A stretch of DNA of 64,000 nt from Euglena gracilis (GCA_039621445.1 CP154955.1:48592086-48656085); one strand, 5' to 3'. Counted from the first letter of the stretch, positions 1-23,600 are shown. Translations and numbers: made by a program. The notes: generated by a model from the sequence alone, not told the origin.

Positions 1-2
1 GG

Positions 3-3000
3 GATGACACTGCTTTATTTTTTCCTTTGATGCCGTCGCTGGCTCAAAGTATGGCCTTTGGGGCTCTGAGTGCCTCAGGAGGAGATGCCATCGCCCAACT
101 CATCCAACCGCGAATTTCCGCCTGTGACCCACAACCGCATTCTCATCGCCTGGATGTGTCCCGGTCTCTTCGGATGGGGTTGATTGCCAGTTTCTGGACC
201 GTGCCAAACTTGTTCAATTGGTGCCCAGCAGTTCATTCAATCCTTTACTCCGAAATCATTGGGCATTTGGACAGAAAATCATTTGGCAGAGGCAATTGCC
301 AGATTTCTTTCAAATCGTTTCTCAATTGCCTTAATTGTGCCTGAGGGCGGGAGGTTTTTGCAGGTGGACTTTTCAGAGTGGAATGTGTGGAGGATAACCA
401 ATGCGATAGAGTAAGTGAATCTGCTGCTGCCAGCATACATTTTTGGATTGGATGATGCCACAACGGAACCTCAGGTGGACATTGATAAAGGTGTGATGAT
501 CGGCACACCCCTCCCACTTTTACCCGGAAATACCCCCCCCAAAATAAGACCCCGGGTCCATTTCATGGGTCGGTTGCTGGAAAGCCCGAGGGGGGGGTCT
601 TATTCATGGGGGGGGGTCCATTTTATTGATTTTTGCTGGAAAAATTTTCGACCTCCCAAAATGTCCAAAAATGCCCCCCAAAATACCATTTTTTCGGCGC
701 TTCGCGCCAGACAAACAGGGGAAAATATGCTGAATTGTATGGAAACTGTCCCAAAATGACAGATTTAGCCCCCCCAAAAGGTCCTTTTTTCAAAAATCCG
801 GCGCTTCGCGCCGGCAGGGGGGTCTTATTTATGGGGGGGGTCCATTTCATGGATTTTTGCTCGGACCGGCCAGGGGGGGGTCTTATTTTTGGGGGGGGTC
901 CATTTTATGGGGGGGGGTCTTATTTTTTGGGGGGTTTACTAAAAATAGCACCTTTTTCAATTTTTTCGGCGCCTTCAGTGCCAAAAAAAAGATATACCCC
1001 CCACCCCTACCCCCCCCCCCCCCGGCCCACCCACTCTACCCCCCCCCCGGGGGGTCCAAGACTAAAAAACCCATGCTTGCATTGCCACAAAGGTGTCGCT
1101 TTGGAGTGAACTTCAGGATAAAATCATCAATTTTTGAAAAAGGTGCAAAAATCTTGTTTTTTTTTTAGGCTTCACCCATGAATTTCTTCTTTTTGTGATT
1201 TTGCGGTTTTTGGTCCTTTTGGTGACTTTTGAGATCTAAGAAATTTCAAAATTTGGGCATCTTTGGCGGTTTTGGGCTGACGTTTGGGACAGAAGAAAAC
1301 TCGAAAAATGGAGGTGAACGGTCGGACTCTGGAATCCTGACCCAAAAAATTTCCGGCGCCTTTGGCGCCGGGTCACTTTGGCGGTTTTTTTGCCGACCCC
1401 CCCCCCCCCCCCGGGGGGGGGGGTCCGGGCCCAAAAAAAGTCACTCTGAAAAAAAAAAACCAGTCCACACACCCGGGGGGGGGGCAGCACCACCGGGGGG
1501 GGGGGGGTCGGCCAGTGACTAAGTGATTGTATGCTCTTTAACACCTCGGGGGTGGTTACGTCCAAAGTTTCACTGAACAGAAAGGGGAAGGGCAAAAGAA
1601 GGGGCCGGCAGTGGCAGCCTGTCCACCACCATCCGGCGGCAGGTGTCGGACCACGTGGGACCACGTGCAGCCGATCCACAACAACTGAGAGTCCGTGGAG
1701 TTGCAGTTGTTGTGTTGGAGTTGTGGTGGGGGTCGGGTGACGGGGGGGGATCCTTAGGGGTGGTAATGCTGAAGGGTGTAAAAATCCAACCAGGGTCCAA
1801 GAAAAAGACTTGCATTCAGGGGTTTTTTTAAAGACCGGGGGGGAGGGGGGAGTCGGCATCCTATCACCCACCCCCAGGGGGTGGGCCCCCCGGGGGGGGG
1901 GGGGGGGGGCGGGGACCCACTCCCCCGCCACGCTGTTTCATCCCCCCACATTTTTTGGACCCCCCCCCAGGGGCAGTGACTGACTGGTTTTTCCAAAAAA
2001 AGTGACTGACTGGTTTTTGGAAGAGTGGATTGACCCCCCCGGGGGGGGTCAGTTTCCTGGGTCGTGGACCAGAGTAGCCTGGGAGCGGTGAAGGAGACCC
2101 AGGGGGGGGGTGGACCCGGCAGCAAAGTAAGGGTTCGCCTTTGCCCCCAGGAGGGGGGGGGGTGCCTGACCGGGTTCCAAGTGGGTGTGCTCGTGGGACA
2201 GGGCTGCCCCACGAGATGCCTCCGGGCCTGGAACAGACCTACCCATGAGTTTGTTCCCAATCGAGTGGACCTGTCCACTGAGTTGGGAACCACACCTGCT
2301 GGGGTCGTGGACTGGAGTAACAAGTGCGTCGCCACGGTGAAGGAGACCCCCCCCTAACTAAAGTGGAGTATGTGCCTGGCGGGCACTTGGTGGCCGGCGT
2401 CGTAAACAAGCTAAGTCCCGCCAGGCTCCGGCCACCTCCACGTACACAGACAAAAGGGCCAGAGGCGAACAACAGCGCCAGGCCAGAAGAAGGGATAAAA
2501 GGCACCAAAAAAACAGCCACAGTGCACACAGGGGGGGTCGGTAAAAATTGTATTTAGAGGGTCGGGTACCTTTCTGTGGCCAATTTTGGGGGAGAGGTGA
2601 CCTGCCAAAAAAGGCAGAACCTCAAAATTTTCCTTTGGGCTTGGGTGTTCAAATTTTTGAGGGTCTTTAATCAAGGTCATGGGGGGGTCTGCCCGGACAA
2701 AAAAATTGTTCCTGCACCAATGCCAATGGTGTTTGGCACCCTCCCCCTCTCGAAACCCCTCGGTATGGAAAAGCCGATTTCCGTGATTTTTTGCCGGCAC
2801 CAAAGACGCCGGCGGGCCTGACAAGGGCCAAATTTCACTCAAAATTTTTAGAATTTTGATCCACTTGAGCCCGAAATGGTCTCCATTTCACCAACTTTGC
2901 CTTCGTTGATGCTGGGAAGCAAAAATGACAGAGGAAAAATGACGGGAAATAAATGGTGGGAAATTTTTGATTTTAGAAAAATTCAATGGTGGGGTATTTT

Positions 3001-5720
3001 TGCAGAAAATAAGCAATTTTTCCCATTTGTGATGAAAGGTTATTGGCAAAAAGGCAACTCAAGATTTCAGTAAACGGTCAAAGTGGTCTTCTGGGCTGTT
3101 TGTCATTTTTCATTTAAAAATACAGACCCCCGAAATTGACCATAAGTTATATCTCCATCCTTTTGTGCGTGCAATTTGACTGTGAAAGTGGCTCCTTTAG
3201 AAGGGTGCATGAAAGGGTACAGGGTAAAAAAAGGCAAGGACGTGGCGCAAATGCACAGTGATCACTCACGTCAAGAAGTTTTAAAAAAGAAAATCTGTTG
3301 GGCAAATGCGTAACAAATACAATTTCTTCATGAGAAGATTAAGAATGCTTTCGCATGAATGCACAATGAAGTTCCCCCATCTTCCCTCGTTTTGTTGCAC
3401 CGTGTGCACACTGGGCCTTGGGAGACCTGTGTCTGCAGATGGTAAAATTAGAAAATTGTTGCTTTTGTGCCCAGCCCTGGGGGTCCAGGTGGCATCAATT
3501 CAGACTCTCCTGGACCTCAGGCTTATGGATTGGGATGTTGAAGAACTCTTGGAGGTTGGGCAAATGTGCAATCCTCCAGTCAATACCAACGTTAAGTTCT
3601 GAGACCTAACCCTTTCAAAAGCAAAATTGGAGCAGACTTGGCCCCTGGCGGGCGGGAGGTCCAGAGGTCCAGGCCAAATAGAACCAAACCAGTCCGATCG
3701 CCGGAGGGTGATACTTAGGTGGCCGATCTTACACTTTACCCCACTTTTTGGTCGGTGTGCGCATTTGCACCTAAATCTGAAAATGTCTCCCAAATAATGA
3801 TGACCAATCAAAGGAAATCACCGGGGACCTAAAACAAACCCTCGGGACCCTCTCTTACCCTGCACAGGCGCCCAGTTGCGCGCTTGGCCAAAGGACAGCC
3901 CATTTTGGCATTCTTAGGCCTCCATCAGGTCAAAAAGTCGCCAATTCAAAATATCTCCAAAATGGCGGGGCATGAGAGGGAATCACTGGGGACCAAAAAT
4001 ACAGCCTCAGGGACCCTCTGTACAGGCGTCCGGGGCCAGCTGTTTGCCCCTTCTGGACCAGCCAGGCCGGGGCCAGTCCACTGGACCGGCCGGGCCGGAC
4101 CGTCGGCGGCCCCAGGCTGGGCCGCCGGGATGCCTGGCCGGGCTGGGCTGCTGGGCCGCTGGCCAGGCGGCCCGGCCACCGGCCAGGCCAGGCCAGGCTG
4201 GGATGCCTGGCATCAGGCAGTTAAAGAGCTCAGCACTACACAAAACCTGGTCCATCAAAAGAGCCAAAAAAGCCTTGAGCGCCAAAATTTTTTTCGGTCG
4301 GGGGGGGGGGGGCGAGGAATCTTTTTTCCAGCGCGACACACGTTTTTGGGCAGGGGCGAAAAACCTCGCTCCACTCCACCAGTGCCCATTGGGTTTCCAT
4401 GGTAGGATGGTAGGAGGCATAAGCTGGAGGTGACCATACCCCCGGGGGGGTCCAGCCAACCAACAGCTTCCAGCCAGCACCTCCCAGCCAGCGGACCCCC
4501 CAGGGAGGAGGTCCGCTGAAATAAAGCTCAGTCCAGCCCGGTGAAGCTGGGCTGGACCGAAAAAATTTTCGGCGCACACCGCCGGAAAGGGGCCCAAAAA
4601 TGGCCAGAAATCATTTTAGGGTGGTTTTTTTTATGTCTTCACCTCCTAATTTTGGTCCAGCTGATAAATGCCAACCCAGCTGGATTTGGGCTTTTTTGGG
4701 CATTTTTGGGGTACACGCCGGGTCCAGCTCCCAGCCGGCCGGACCCCCTCCCCGGACCCCCCACCCCGTAGGGAGGGGTCCAGCCAGCACTTTTTTCCCA
4801 ACCAGCACCTTTTTCCAGCCGGCCCAAAGGACCCCCCCCCCGGGGTCTTTAAGAATACCTCCAATTAGGTGTGTAACAATGATGGGGAAAAATGAAACGA
4901 TGCATACACATTGTCCTTTTCCCTCCACAGGTGGTGGCCTCCCAAACCATCTGGTCTGTGTATCTAAATGGCACTATCATGGGGATTGAGGCATATGGCC
5001 GAACGAAGCCAGGCCTTCCCAAACCAGTGTGTGGAATGTCAGAAAGAGAGGAGTGTTCTCAAATTTGATTGAAAGTTCACAAAAAGAGCTGTAAAAAATG
5101 TTTAAACTCAGTAATGTGCATTTGAAAACATCGGGATCACGAGGAAAACCGCTTTATTTTCTGGGTGGAGGGTTCCTTGATCCCATTCCATTCCCTACCT
5201 GGACCTCGCTTGACGGTTTGTCTGCCAGCACTTCCACGAGTTTCATGTTCAAGTCAATTTTTTTTTGCATTTTTTTCAACCAATGCTTTTGTGGTTTTGG
5301 ATTTCACAGGGACCTGTTATGCTGTTATGGGCAGCGCTGGTGTTTGGTAGGGTCCGACCCCCCCCCCCACCAGGCCTTCCCATATTTCCGAAGACGCAGA
5401 TTTTTAGGCCAAATTTTTCCTTTGGCTTTTTTGGCACTGAAGGAATTTTCTTTGTGTGGGCGCTGTGATAGCTGGGGGGGTCGACCCCCACCTTCAGGGT
5501 GGGCCCAGGCCTTCCCGTACAGCCCTGCTAATGGGGCACCTGCACCCGGTCTTTGGACTACAGTATCCGGAAAGTTCGGTCGGAGCTCTACAACGTCCTG
5601 ACCACCAGTTGGTGCATATGGCCGCTGCAGAACCTTCTCAATTTCTACTTTGTTCCCGTCCACACGCGAGCCGTGGTGGACTCGACCACGGCGTTCTTCT
5701 GGGGTATTTACATGGCATGG
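3..5720 (+). CDS. Mpv17/PMP22-family membrane protein (partial)
   Basis: Family members are small four-helix proteins of the inner mitochondrial or peroxisomal membrane, linked to small-solute permeability. Four exons are visible: 3-222, 435-490, 4931-5006 and 5548-5720. Joined, they give the family landmarks in order: GGDAIAQL near residue 22, SRSLRMG, FNWYTFLDW across the first junction (family WY..L), LIKVVASQTIW across the second (family K...DQ), YGRTRSLDY across the third, then SWCIWPLQNLLNFYFVPV (family WP..Q..NF..VP) and a last helix FFWGIYMAW. Introns one and three are nonconventional; intron two is GT-AG and 4.4 kb long. The frame is open to the left edge, so the start is unresolved (first Met at 30). 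A GT at 5721 may begin another intron; otherwise the in-frame stop is near 5931. The family call is firm; which paralogue (MPV17, PXMP2 or SYM1 type) is not decided. Confidence 0.88.
223..434 (+). other. Nonconventional intron, Mpv17 intron 1
   Basis: The intron starts GCC-CAGCAG (CAG at +4 to +6, 226-228) and ends CTGCTG-CCAGC (CTG at -8 to -6, 427-429). CAGCAG can pair with CTGCTG over six bases. It has neither GT at the start nor AG at the end. Removal joins TGG T to AT ACA and restores the conserved WY of the family at phase 1. 212 bp. Confidence 0.85.
905..1075 (-). mobile_element. Degenerate copy of the CAGGGG-type MITE, reverse orientation
   Basis: The stretch reads as the reverse complement of the better copies at 18814 and 39176: it has the GGCGCC core followed by AAAAGATATACCCCC, then ends GTCCAAGACTAAAAAACCC. 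The outer end is damaged (CCCATG instead of CCCCTG) and the other terminus is not clear. No target duplication is visible. Confidence 0.5.
4440..4850. repeat. GTCCAGCC-type dispersed element
   Basis: Recurrent blocks: GGGGTCCAGCCA near the left end, a near-palindrome around GGTCCAGCCCGGTGAAGCTG that recurs as GGGCTGGACCGAAAA, the sentence AAATGCCAACCCAGCTGGAT, and GTCCAGCTCCCAGC near the right. The same blocks in the same order occur at about 10130-10500, and in part at 11150-11570, 54545-54670, 55480-55660 and 61475-61800. I found no clear terminal inverted repeat or target duplication, so the ends are approximate. Confidence 0.6.
5007..5547 (+). other. Nonconventional intron, Mpv17 intron 3
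   Basis: Starts AGC-CAGG (CAG at 5010-5012) and ends CCTG-CACCC (CTG at 5540-5542). CAGG pairs with CCTG. Not GT-AG. Removal joins ACG A to GG TCT, giving YGRTRSLDY in frame before the conserved C-terminal block. The string CCAGGCCTTCCC at its 5' end recurs inside it near 5379 and 5507. 541 bp. Confidence 0.82.
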
Positions 5721-5933
5721 GTGTGTGCCCGGGATTTGTCCGGCATTGGATGGAAGAGCCTGGGAGAGTTCCATACTCTTTGTGCACCCTTTCAAACGCC
5801 CACAGTCCCTTACCCCCCCCCGCCCAAATGGCAAATGTCAAATGGCCAGTTTTCAGCAAGTTTTTTTTTTGCAAATCTGACACATCACAACAAATTTTCC
5901 CCAACGTCATGGTCAAAATTTTCATTTTTGTAA

Positions 5934-6760
5934 TGGTTGACCAACAGCTGCCAAATTGGCAGGCTCCCCAAATTGGAAGCCCCCCCCCATCGAATTACCC
6001 CAATTGACAACATGCAGAGGGGGGATATGGTTCGCATTTTTTTTTCACAGTTTTGCGCATTCCCCCCCCCCGATTTTTTCTGGCGATTTCTTTCAATTTT
6101 TTTTGTTTTTTTCGCACAATTTTTTTTTGTGATTTTTCACAATTTTTCGCATTTTTGACCATTTTTTTTGCAAAATTTTGCATTTTTGGTTTTTTTTGAA
6201 ACTGACATTTTCCTCATAATTCCATAGAATTTTTCAAATTTTGTGCCATTTTTGCATGTTTTATTTGGGCAAATTTTGCATTCTCGTGATTTTTGCGCAT
6301 TTTCTCTCAAATTTTGAGCGTTTTTGCGCATTTTTTTTTTGTACATTTTTGTGCATTTTTGCGCATTTTTCTAGGCTGGGCATGCGCATCCCCCCCCCTC
6401 TGCAAAAGGGGGCCTTGTGGAGAGGCCCCACTGTCCATTGGGGTGTGGGTAGTTGGTTAGCTTTTATGGGAGGGTGGTAATGAATGAGGGTTGTGTATCA
6501 ATGCATCAGGAGTTAAACGCATCCGCATTTAACTCCTGCACACAGAAAATACATTGAATGTCAGACAACTGAATGAATTGCAAACAGCAACTCAATCGGA
6601 GAAAAGCCATTTTTGCTCGGTAATTGCATCAATGCATGCACATTCTTCCCGAAACCTGGTCACTGAAGACACTCCATTGATTTTTTGATCTTGCAATTAC
6701 AGTTTTCATTGGCATTCCACATTTCACTTCGAAAATCCAGAGGTTTCATTCTCTGTGGGC
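5934..6760. other. No gene seen; T-rich low-complexity DNA
   Basis: About 6040-6380 is an imperfect array of a T-run with GCGCAT, GCATTTTT or CACAATTTT, with no coding pattern. The rest is unremarkable apart from the perfect hairpin at 6507-6538. Confidence 0.6.
6507..6538. repeat. Perfect 11-bp inverted repeat
   Basis: CAGGAGTTAAA at 6507-6517 is mirrored exactly by TTTAACTCCTG at 6528-6538 around a 10-nt loop. It starts CAG and ends CTG, but no 8-bp duplication flanks it. Confidence 0.7.
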
Positions 6761-6772
6761 CCAGGAATTATC

Positions 6773-6990
6773 TCATTTCAGGGGGCCTCGTGGTGGGGTG
6801 TCTTCCTTCGGGGAGGGAGATATCGCAACAAATATGGTGACGTGCGCACGAAGGGTGTGAACTGGTGCGGTGTCCCCTGCTCCATTCTCTCGGGAATTTC
6901 AAACTCCTTCTCAATCCCATCCAACCCCGTCGGTGCCGAGTGGGGTGCAGTTTGCAGCACCGCCCGAAACGACCGCGATCGCAGACCACT
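6773..6990 (+). CDS. Candidate exon(s), unassigned
   Basis: Not recognised. A good acceptor (ATCTCATTTCAG, before 6773) opens a frame of about 95 codons beginning GASWWGVFLRGG. In another frame the right half reads SHPTPSVPSGVQFAAPPETT and stops at TGA 6988-6990, with increasing G/C at third positions. Phase 0 after Mpv17 codon TGG at 5718-5720 would fit the first frame, so this could be the end of that gene, but no homology supports it. Confidence 0.2.
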
Positions 6991-7059
6991 GAACCTATGG
7001 GACTGGACCCGCAGTTGCTCTGGATGGTGCTGGCCTTTCTCTGCAGAGTACCGCACTCA

Positions 7060-9690
7060 AATATGATCGTTTGTGCTGTTTTTTTTTTTGCTTTTGGTAA
7101 TTTGTGCTTGTACGTGAAGTTCTGGGTAGTTCCTTCAATGTGACTGGCTGGTCCCCCCGGGGTAAGGTCGATGAGAGATGACCAAAAGTCGCCCGTCGAA
7201 GGGCTGTGCTTTTTTTTGAAAAATGGTCGAAATTCATTGATTTGAAGCCATTTTGGTGGTTTTTTTTTGAAAGTGCTCTCCTCTCCTTTCTGGTGGACTC
7301 GGGATTATTGCTTTTCTTGTCCAATGACATCCTGTGTCATTGAACAGCCTGTGTCCATGGCACATTTCTGGGATATCTGTACATCCGTGCATGGGCAAGA
7401 GGGGGAGTGCTGTTTCAACAGCACGAATTAATGCTATGACGATGACCAAATGACGATATGCCAAACACTCAACACGGTTGGAGAAGTTTTCTTTTCATGA
7501 GCCCTGCTGCTCACCCACCAGAGTATTTGTTTAGCAATGATAAAGCATCCTATGGAAAATGACATCATTCTTTTGCTCCTTCGTCTATCTCTGCTGGCCG
7601 CCATAATCACTTCTACCGTCACTGCATTTCACACTGGATTTCACAATCACCTCCATCCCCCCTACCCATCCACCCACCCACCCACCCACCCATATACACA
7701 CACATTCCACACACATGGAGCCTTTCCCACTCTTTCCAACCATATCGTCCAAAAAGAATGCCCAAACCTCTTATGCACTGGCTGGTTGTTTGCATTACAG
7801 GGTCTCTTTCCCTCCTCCTGAGCGACATGTGCATTTTCTGTGAGCGGTTCAAGTCCGGCGGGCAGGCACCTGCCATTGCTTACAGCTTGAATCCATTCAC
7901 CTTCCTGGGACACACCTGCCAAACCCCCATCCACAGGCGGCACAAGGAGGGTGTGGGTTTTACAAGGAGGGTGTGGGCTCCCCCTCCTTGGGGTCCGGAG
8001 TCCCCTCCCCCTAAGGGGGTGTGCACCATACCATTGCTTAAGGTGAGTCTGACCCCCCGGGTCACTGACTGGGTTTTTCGGAGTGATTGAGTAGAGTTCG
8101 TCCCTAGACACTCCCCCTCCCCCCGTCATGGGGGTGGGGTCGGCCAGGACTGGCCGGATGGCGGCCCACCCGGCACCGAAGGCGCCAGAAATGTTTCGTG
8201 GGTGTTGGCCGAAATCCATTGATTTTTGGCCGTTTTGGATCGAGTGGCCAGAGTGACCCCCCCCCCCCAGGGAAGTACTCGGTAGGAAGGGGTGACTGGT
8301 TTTTTGAAACCCCCTCACCCCCTGGGGTCGGTAAGCAATGGTATTGTGGTAACCCCCATCGAATTCCTTTGCCTCCTCCAAAGTTAGTGGACAGATCTTT
8401 TTGGCCAGGACCCCCTGCAAAATTATTTGGGCAGTACCCAAACCATTGATGGGCCCATTCACCACGTTTCTTAAAGAAATTTGTTATTGTAAGCGGTTTA
8501 TTAATAATTTTAACGTAATTTTATGTCATTTCTATTCATCAAACAATATAATTTTATGGTAAACTCTCCCCAAATAATACCCCCCCCCCAAATAATACCC
8601 CCTCCCTCGGGATATAATATCCCCTCCCTCGGGACTTCGATGACCAAGTTAATACCCCCCCCCCCCCCAATTTCGGGCCGACGACCTCGATTTTGACCTG
8701 AAAATGTTGGTAAAAAACCTTTGACAATCTTTGACAATACATGACAAAAAAAATCAATTTTTCTGGATCATCTGGTGTCCAAAAATGCTAAATTTCATGA
8801 GACAGTAAACTTAATGACCAAAAAAGAGGGTTTTGGGTGCTATTTTGGGTCCTATGGGACTTCGAAAAATTTCGAAAATTTTGGGTACCCCCCCCCCCCC
8901 CCACCCCTTTGGGCCGGGACTTCGGGCAAAAAAAAACCCCGGGGGGTATGCTTTGGGGAGGTTTATTTCAGATGACCACCAACTGATTTCCCAAAAAGAT
9001 GCATCATTTTTCACATTTTATCCCTTGTAAGGGGGGGAAGTTATTTGGACTGATCTTTTTTGGCCTCATCCTCTGCAAAGTTATTTGGACACGCAAAGCT
9101 TTAAGGTACTACACAGTTATTTGAGGGGTTTATGGTCTAGACCAATCCCAAGGTCAACCTGAAACCCCCAAAATGAAAAGTTATTTTTCCCTCTCTGGCT
9201 TAAGGACGTTTGACCAGGGTGTCGCTGGAACAAAAGGGCATGCCAACCCCCGGGGTTCCTGTGAGCCAAGTCCCGGACCCCCCTCTTCCCCCCATCGATG
9301 AGCTTTATTTATTTTCCAATCACCGTGACATACTTTCTTTGTTCTCGGTAACTGCAGAACTGATTTTTGGCTTCTGGAGGTGCAAGAATGGGCAAAAAAA
9401 AATGGGCAAAATGTGTCGGAAAGGGGTTTCGCAGTTCAAATTTCAGGTAAAAATCTTGATTTTTTGAAAAAGGCATTTTTTTTGTGAATAATTGGCTTTT
9501 TATATTTGTTTTTTTTTTGGCATTTTTTTGCAGTTTTGGCAGTTTCGACTTTCCTGGCACTCGGCCAGGGGACCCGACCCCATGGGTGCGGGGGGGGGGA
9601 GCCAGCCAGCCCAAATTTTCCTCCAAGTGGGTCCGGGGGGGGGGATCCTCAAACAATTCCCTGGCCCTGGGGCAAAGCACTGGCGTGGCG
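7060..9690. other. No gene seen between Mpv17 and ZNG1
   Basis: Holds a CACC-type microsatellite (7662-7693), a TA-flanked inverted-repeat element (8031-8341), paired CCCCAAATAATACC blocks (8569-8605) and short open frames without coding bias. No family was recognised. Confidence 0.5.
8031..8341. mobile_element. MITE with CCATTGCTTA ends and TA duplication
   Basis: Begins CCATTGCTTA (8031-8040) and ends TAAGCAATGG (8332-8341), an exact inverted repeat, flanked by TA on both sides (8029-8030 and 8342-8343). A TA duplication with short inverted ends fits a Tc1/mariner-type (Stowaway-like) nonautonomous element. The interior has repeated TGACTGGTTTTT motifs next to C/G runs and a GGCGCC-like core. 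A second copy lies at 34146-34442. Confidence 0.65.
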
Positions 9691-9692
9691 AG

Positions 9693-20389
<10,697 letters not shown>

Positions 20390-20684
20390 CCGCCACCGCG
20401 GCGGCAGGACCGCTGTGGCGGCGCGCGTTTGCATTCATTGGGGCACCCACGTTTGCAACCGCGTTCTGGGTGTGGCAAACCCCGTCTGACCCCAGCCTGG
20501 TTTGCAGCCCCACGGACCAGACTCCCACATCACAGCACACCGCCAGAAATCATTGTTCCTCCAGGTTCCCTCCCTCCCGCAGTTTCCACAGAAGGTGCCC
20601 TGTTCTGCCTTCCTTGCCTCAGGGGTGCGTGGTTTGGGCTCCGGCCTGCGTCCTCTCCCCAGTTCCGCCCCTGCCCCCGCCCGC
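20390..20684. other. Short spacer between ZNG1 stop and next gene
   Basis: About 295 bp between the TAA of ZNG1 and the first Met of the serine-rich protein, same strand. No promoter motif is recognisable; euglenid mRNAs are usually trans-spliced, so an SL acceptor AG just upstream of 20685 (for example CCCCAG ending 20661) is possible. Confidence 0.4.
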
Positions 20685-23600
20685 ATGGGCCGCGACTCCG
20701 CCGCCTCCTCCACCGCCTCCACGGTGAGCCCGCGGCCGGCGTCCCTCGACGCCTCCTCCGACGACGCTGACCCCCAGCACCTCTCGTCCCAGGCCCTGGA
20801 GCATGGATGCACTTGGCTTCGGTGGCACGATTTGCCCAAAGCACAAAAATCGGTTGGGCAATTTGTGCTGCCCGAACTTGACCCGCTCGTGACCTCGCCT
20901 CCGGGCTGAACGGGAATCCGAATGGGAATTGAAACCCCGTGGGTGGGGGGTGGGGGCGGTCGACCTGGGTTTTTGAGAGCCGGCTGGGTGGTTTCAGGCC
21001 GCCGGGCCTTGCCCCTCTTGCAGTGGGTCAATCCCCTCTGTCCCGCTGGACCAGCAGGGCCGACGTTGGTTGTTTTGGTGGCGGGGCGGGGGGGGGGGGG
21101 GCACGGGGGGGTGCTGGGTGGGATGTCATGGGAGGTAGGTTCGTGGGAGGTGGGTGCCACCAAGTGCATCTCTGCCCCAGAGTCGTTCTCGCGGCAGTCT
21201 GGCTCCCAGCCGTCCTCCCCCACACACCGTTCCGGTCTGTCCCCGTTGCCTCGGCGAACACCGTTGGTCCCTGTTTCGCAGTTTCCTGACTTGGGAAGGT
21301 GCTTTTCTGAATGATCATTGTCATGACAAATTCCTGTGCAGACCTGCTACTGTTTGAGTCAGGGTCCACAAGGGACAGGACGTTTTTTTTTTCCCTTAAG
21401 GACCGCCCTTAGGCGCTAAGGGATGGCCAATGTCCGATCCGGGGATTGAACGGGGTCAAAAATCAAAAATTCGACATTTTTTACCGTTTTGGGTGGATGG
21501 GCGATGGTCCAAGGATGCCCAGAAGTCCCCGAAGTGGACCCATTTTTTTTTTTGCCAAAATATGGTCCATTTTTCCTATGAATTTTTTTATTGAATTGTG
21601 TGAATTGAATGAGGGATGGGAAGTTTTTTTTTTCCGTCATGGACCTCCCTGCTCTGAGCATCACTTTCCATCTTTGCTTATTTATTTTCCAGTATTACAA
21701 GCGATGGCATTAAAAATATTCTATTCTCCAAAATTCTCCAAAATTTTCCAAGGCTTTACATCCGATTTTTGTGGTGGTCGGTTGAACCCTCCTCGGGAGG
21801 GTGAGCTTTCAAAAAAAAGTAGGTGTGTGGGTTTGGGTCTGGGAAAAGCTGAGGTCACTGAGTGAAGACCAGCAAAAGCCTTGTGGAAGAACAATTCCTG
21901 TGATTGAGATCAGAACCCCCAACAATCCAACCCCCAAATGCCACCTTGAGCTGGCATTTTATCCAATGAATATTGTGTGGTTCTCAGCAGGGGTCTGTAA
22001 AAATTTAAGCGGGTTGGAAATTCGTTATTTTGCCTTATTTCCGTCCAAACCAATGCCATCTATGTCCAAGCCCCTCCTGTGTCCGAGGGCATAAATTATT
22101 TGTTACTGGTATGCTGTGCTTCCTTTGCCTAATGAGTGGCTGTCACTTGCATCGTAACTGAATTCTTTTTTTCATGTTTTTTTGGATTTTAATCCATTTT
22201 TCATCCTTCCTCATTTCTTCCTTTTTTTTTGTCGGGACGATCCAGTTTTTTTTCCCTCCAGTTTTTTTTTCTTTTTAAGGAGCAGCAGGGGTATTCCTGA
22301 GTCGTTTACCTCCCCCCCTTGTCGTTGACACGGCGTGTCGTTGACCCCCCCCCCCGTGTCAACGACACTCTCCTGGAACATTGGCGTGTCAACGACAAGG
22401 GGGGGGTAAGGGTATCAATTTTCTTAGTGCCCAATGGCGCTGGTGCCTCAGAACTGCTCCATGTGCCATTTTCCCGACACTTGCTCGGGTTGAGGCTGTC
22501 CTTTTATGGCAAAGGGCTTTTTTCACAGCATCTCTGTGGACCCAGATTGGTCTCCCTTTCCACTCCATTCATTCTCGCAGACTCCGACGTCCTCCGATCG
22601 TCCGAGGGCAGTCCCCACTACAGCTCCGACTTCTCCGCCGCCTCCACCCCCAGCGTCACCACCCGCCTCCGGCGCCACCACCGCGTGAGCTTTGCCTCCT
22701 CTGACAGGCGGCTGCCCTGTTTTCTCGACCCTGCCACGTAATCAGCCCCCACTTTATTTATTTTAGTGGTATTATTTGGACACCCTAAGTCAGAGGCGGG
22801 GGGGGGGTCAGTCCTCGTCGCACGGGGGGGGGGGGGGTATGATTTGGGTTTCCAGGGTTTGGGGGGGAATTCAGGGTCAGGGACAAAGGCAACGCCAGAA
22901 ATAACTTTAAGGGTTTTAGGCTGCTTTTGGGTGGGTTTTGGGTTTTGGGTGTGTGGTGGGTGGCCACTGTACGTCGCTGTCTAATCAAAAAAGTAATAAA
23001 AAATTCCAGCCTCTTTTTGCTGTGAATTTTGGCTGTGGCCATTCTTTCTGGAAATCCACAGAGAAGACTTCAGGAAAAGAGTTAGGGTACAAGCGTTTCT
23101 GGTGGCTTCACTGCCGTAAAGATTCCCCTGGGTTGGCCCCCTGGGGGGGGGGGGACGCGTGTGGGTGATACCCGCCGGGGTGTCACAATGCGATCTTTTT
23201 GGACGCGGGGTGAGGGGATGGAGTGTTCCGAAAGAGAAAAGGCCACCCAGTGAATCCCACCGAGAGAGGCCTCGCCTGTGTCCGGAGCCGCCTGCGTCCA
23301 ATGCCAGCGACAGCCCCCACCCAGGCCTTGTGATGGCTGGGATGAAGGAGTGCGTCCTGCCCAGCACCCAATGTTATCTGATATTGACTAAGGGAGGAGA
23401 ATTCAAATTCAAATTCCCCCTCCCTCCATCACATTTGACCTCCCCTGGGCAGACGTGATGGTGATGGCAGGGTGGGTGGGGGAGGGTGCTGAATGGTGTT
23501 GTTGCACCGCAGAAAAATGTACCCGTGTCGCAGGAACCGCGATGGCAGTGGAGGATGAGGTGCACAGGGGAAGGGTGAATATATGAGGTGAGTATATGAA

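Larger units (their letters stand above)
491..4930 (+). other. GT-AG intron, Mpv17 intron 2, repeat-filled
   Basis: Starts GTGTGA after AAG and ends CTCCACAG before GTGGTGGCC, both phase 0. I see no coding exon inside. It holds several GGGGGTCTTATTT/GGGGTCCATTT repeats (540-910), fragments of the CAGGGG-type inverted-repeat element (about 900-1075 and from 1811), copies of the GACTGACTGGTTTTT motif (1975-2015), a GGCC-rich low-complexity stretch (4030-4215) and a copy of the GTCCAGCC element (4440-4850). Confidence 0.8.

Noticed and set aside
21430-21460. tRNA-derived SINE (B-box-like GTTCAATCCC on the minus strand)
   Set aside because: No A box at the proper distance, and the element has inverted CAGGG ends with an 8-bp flank, which fits a DNA-transposon MITE better.
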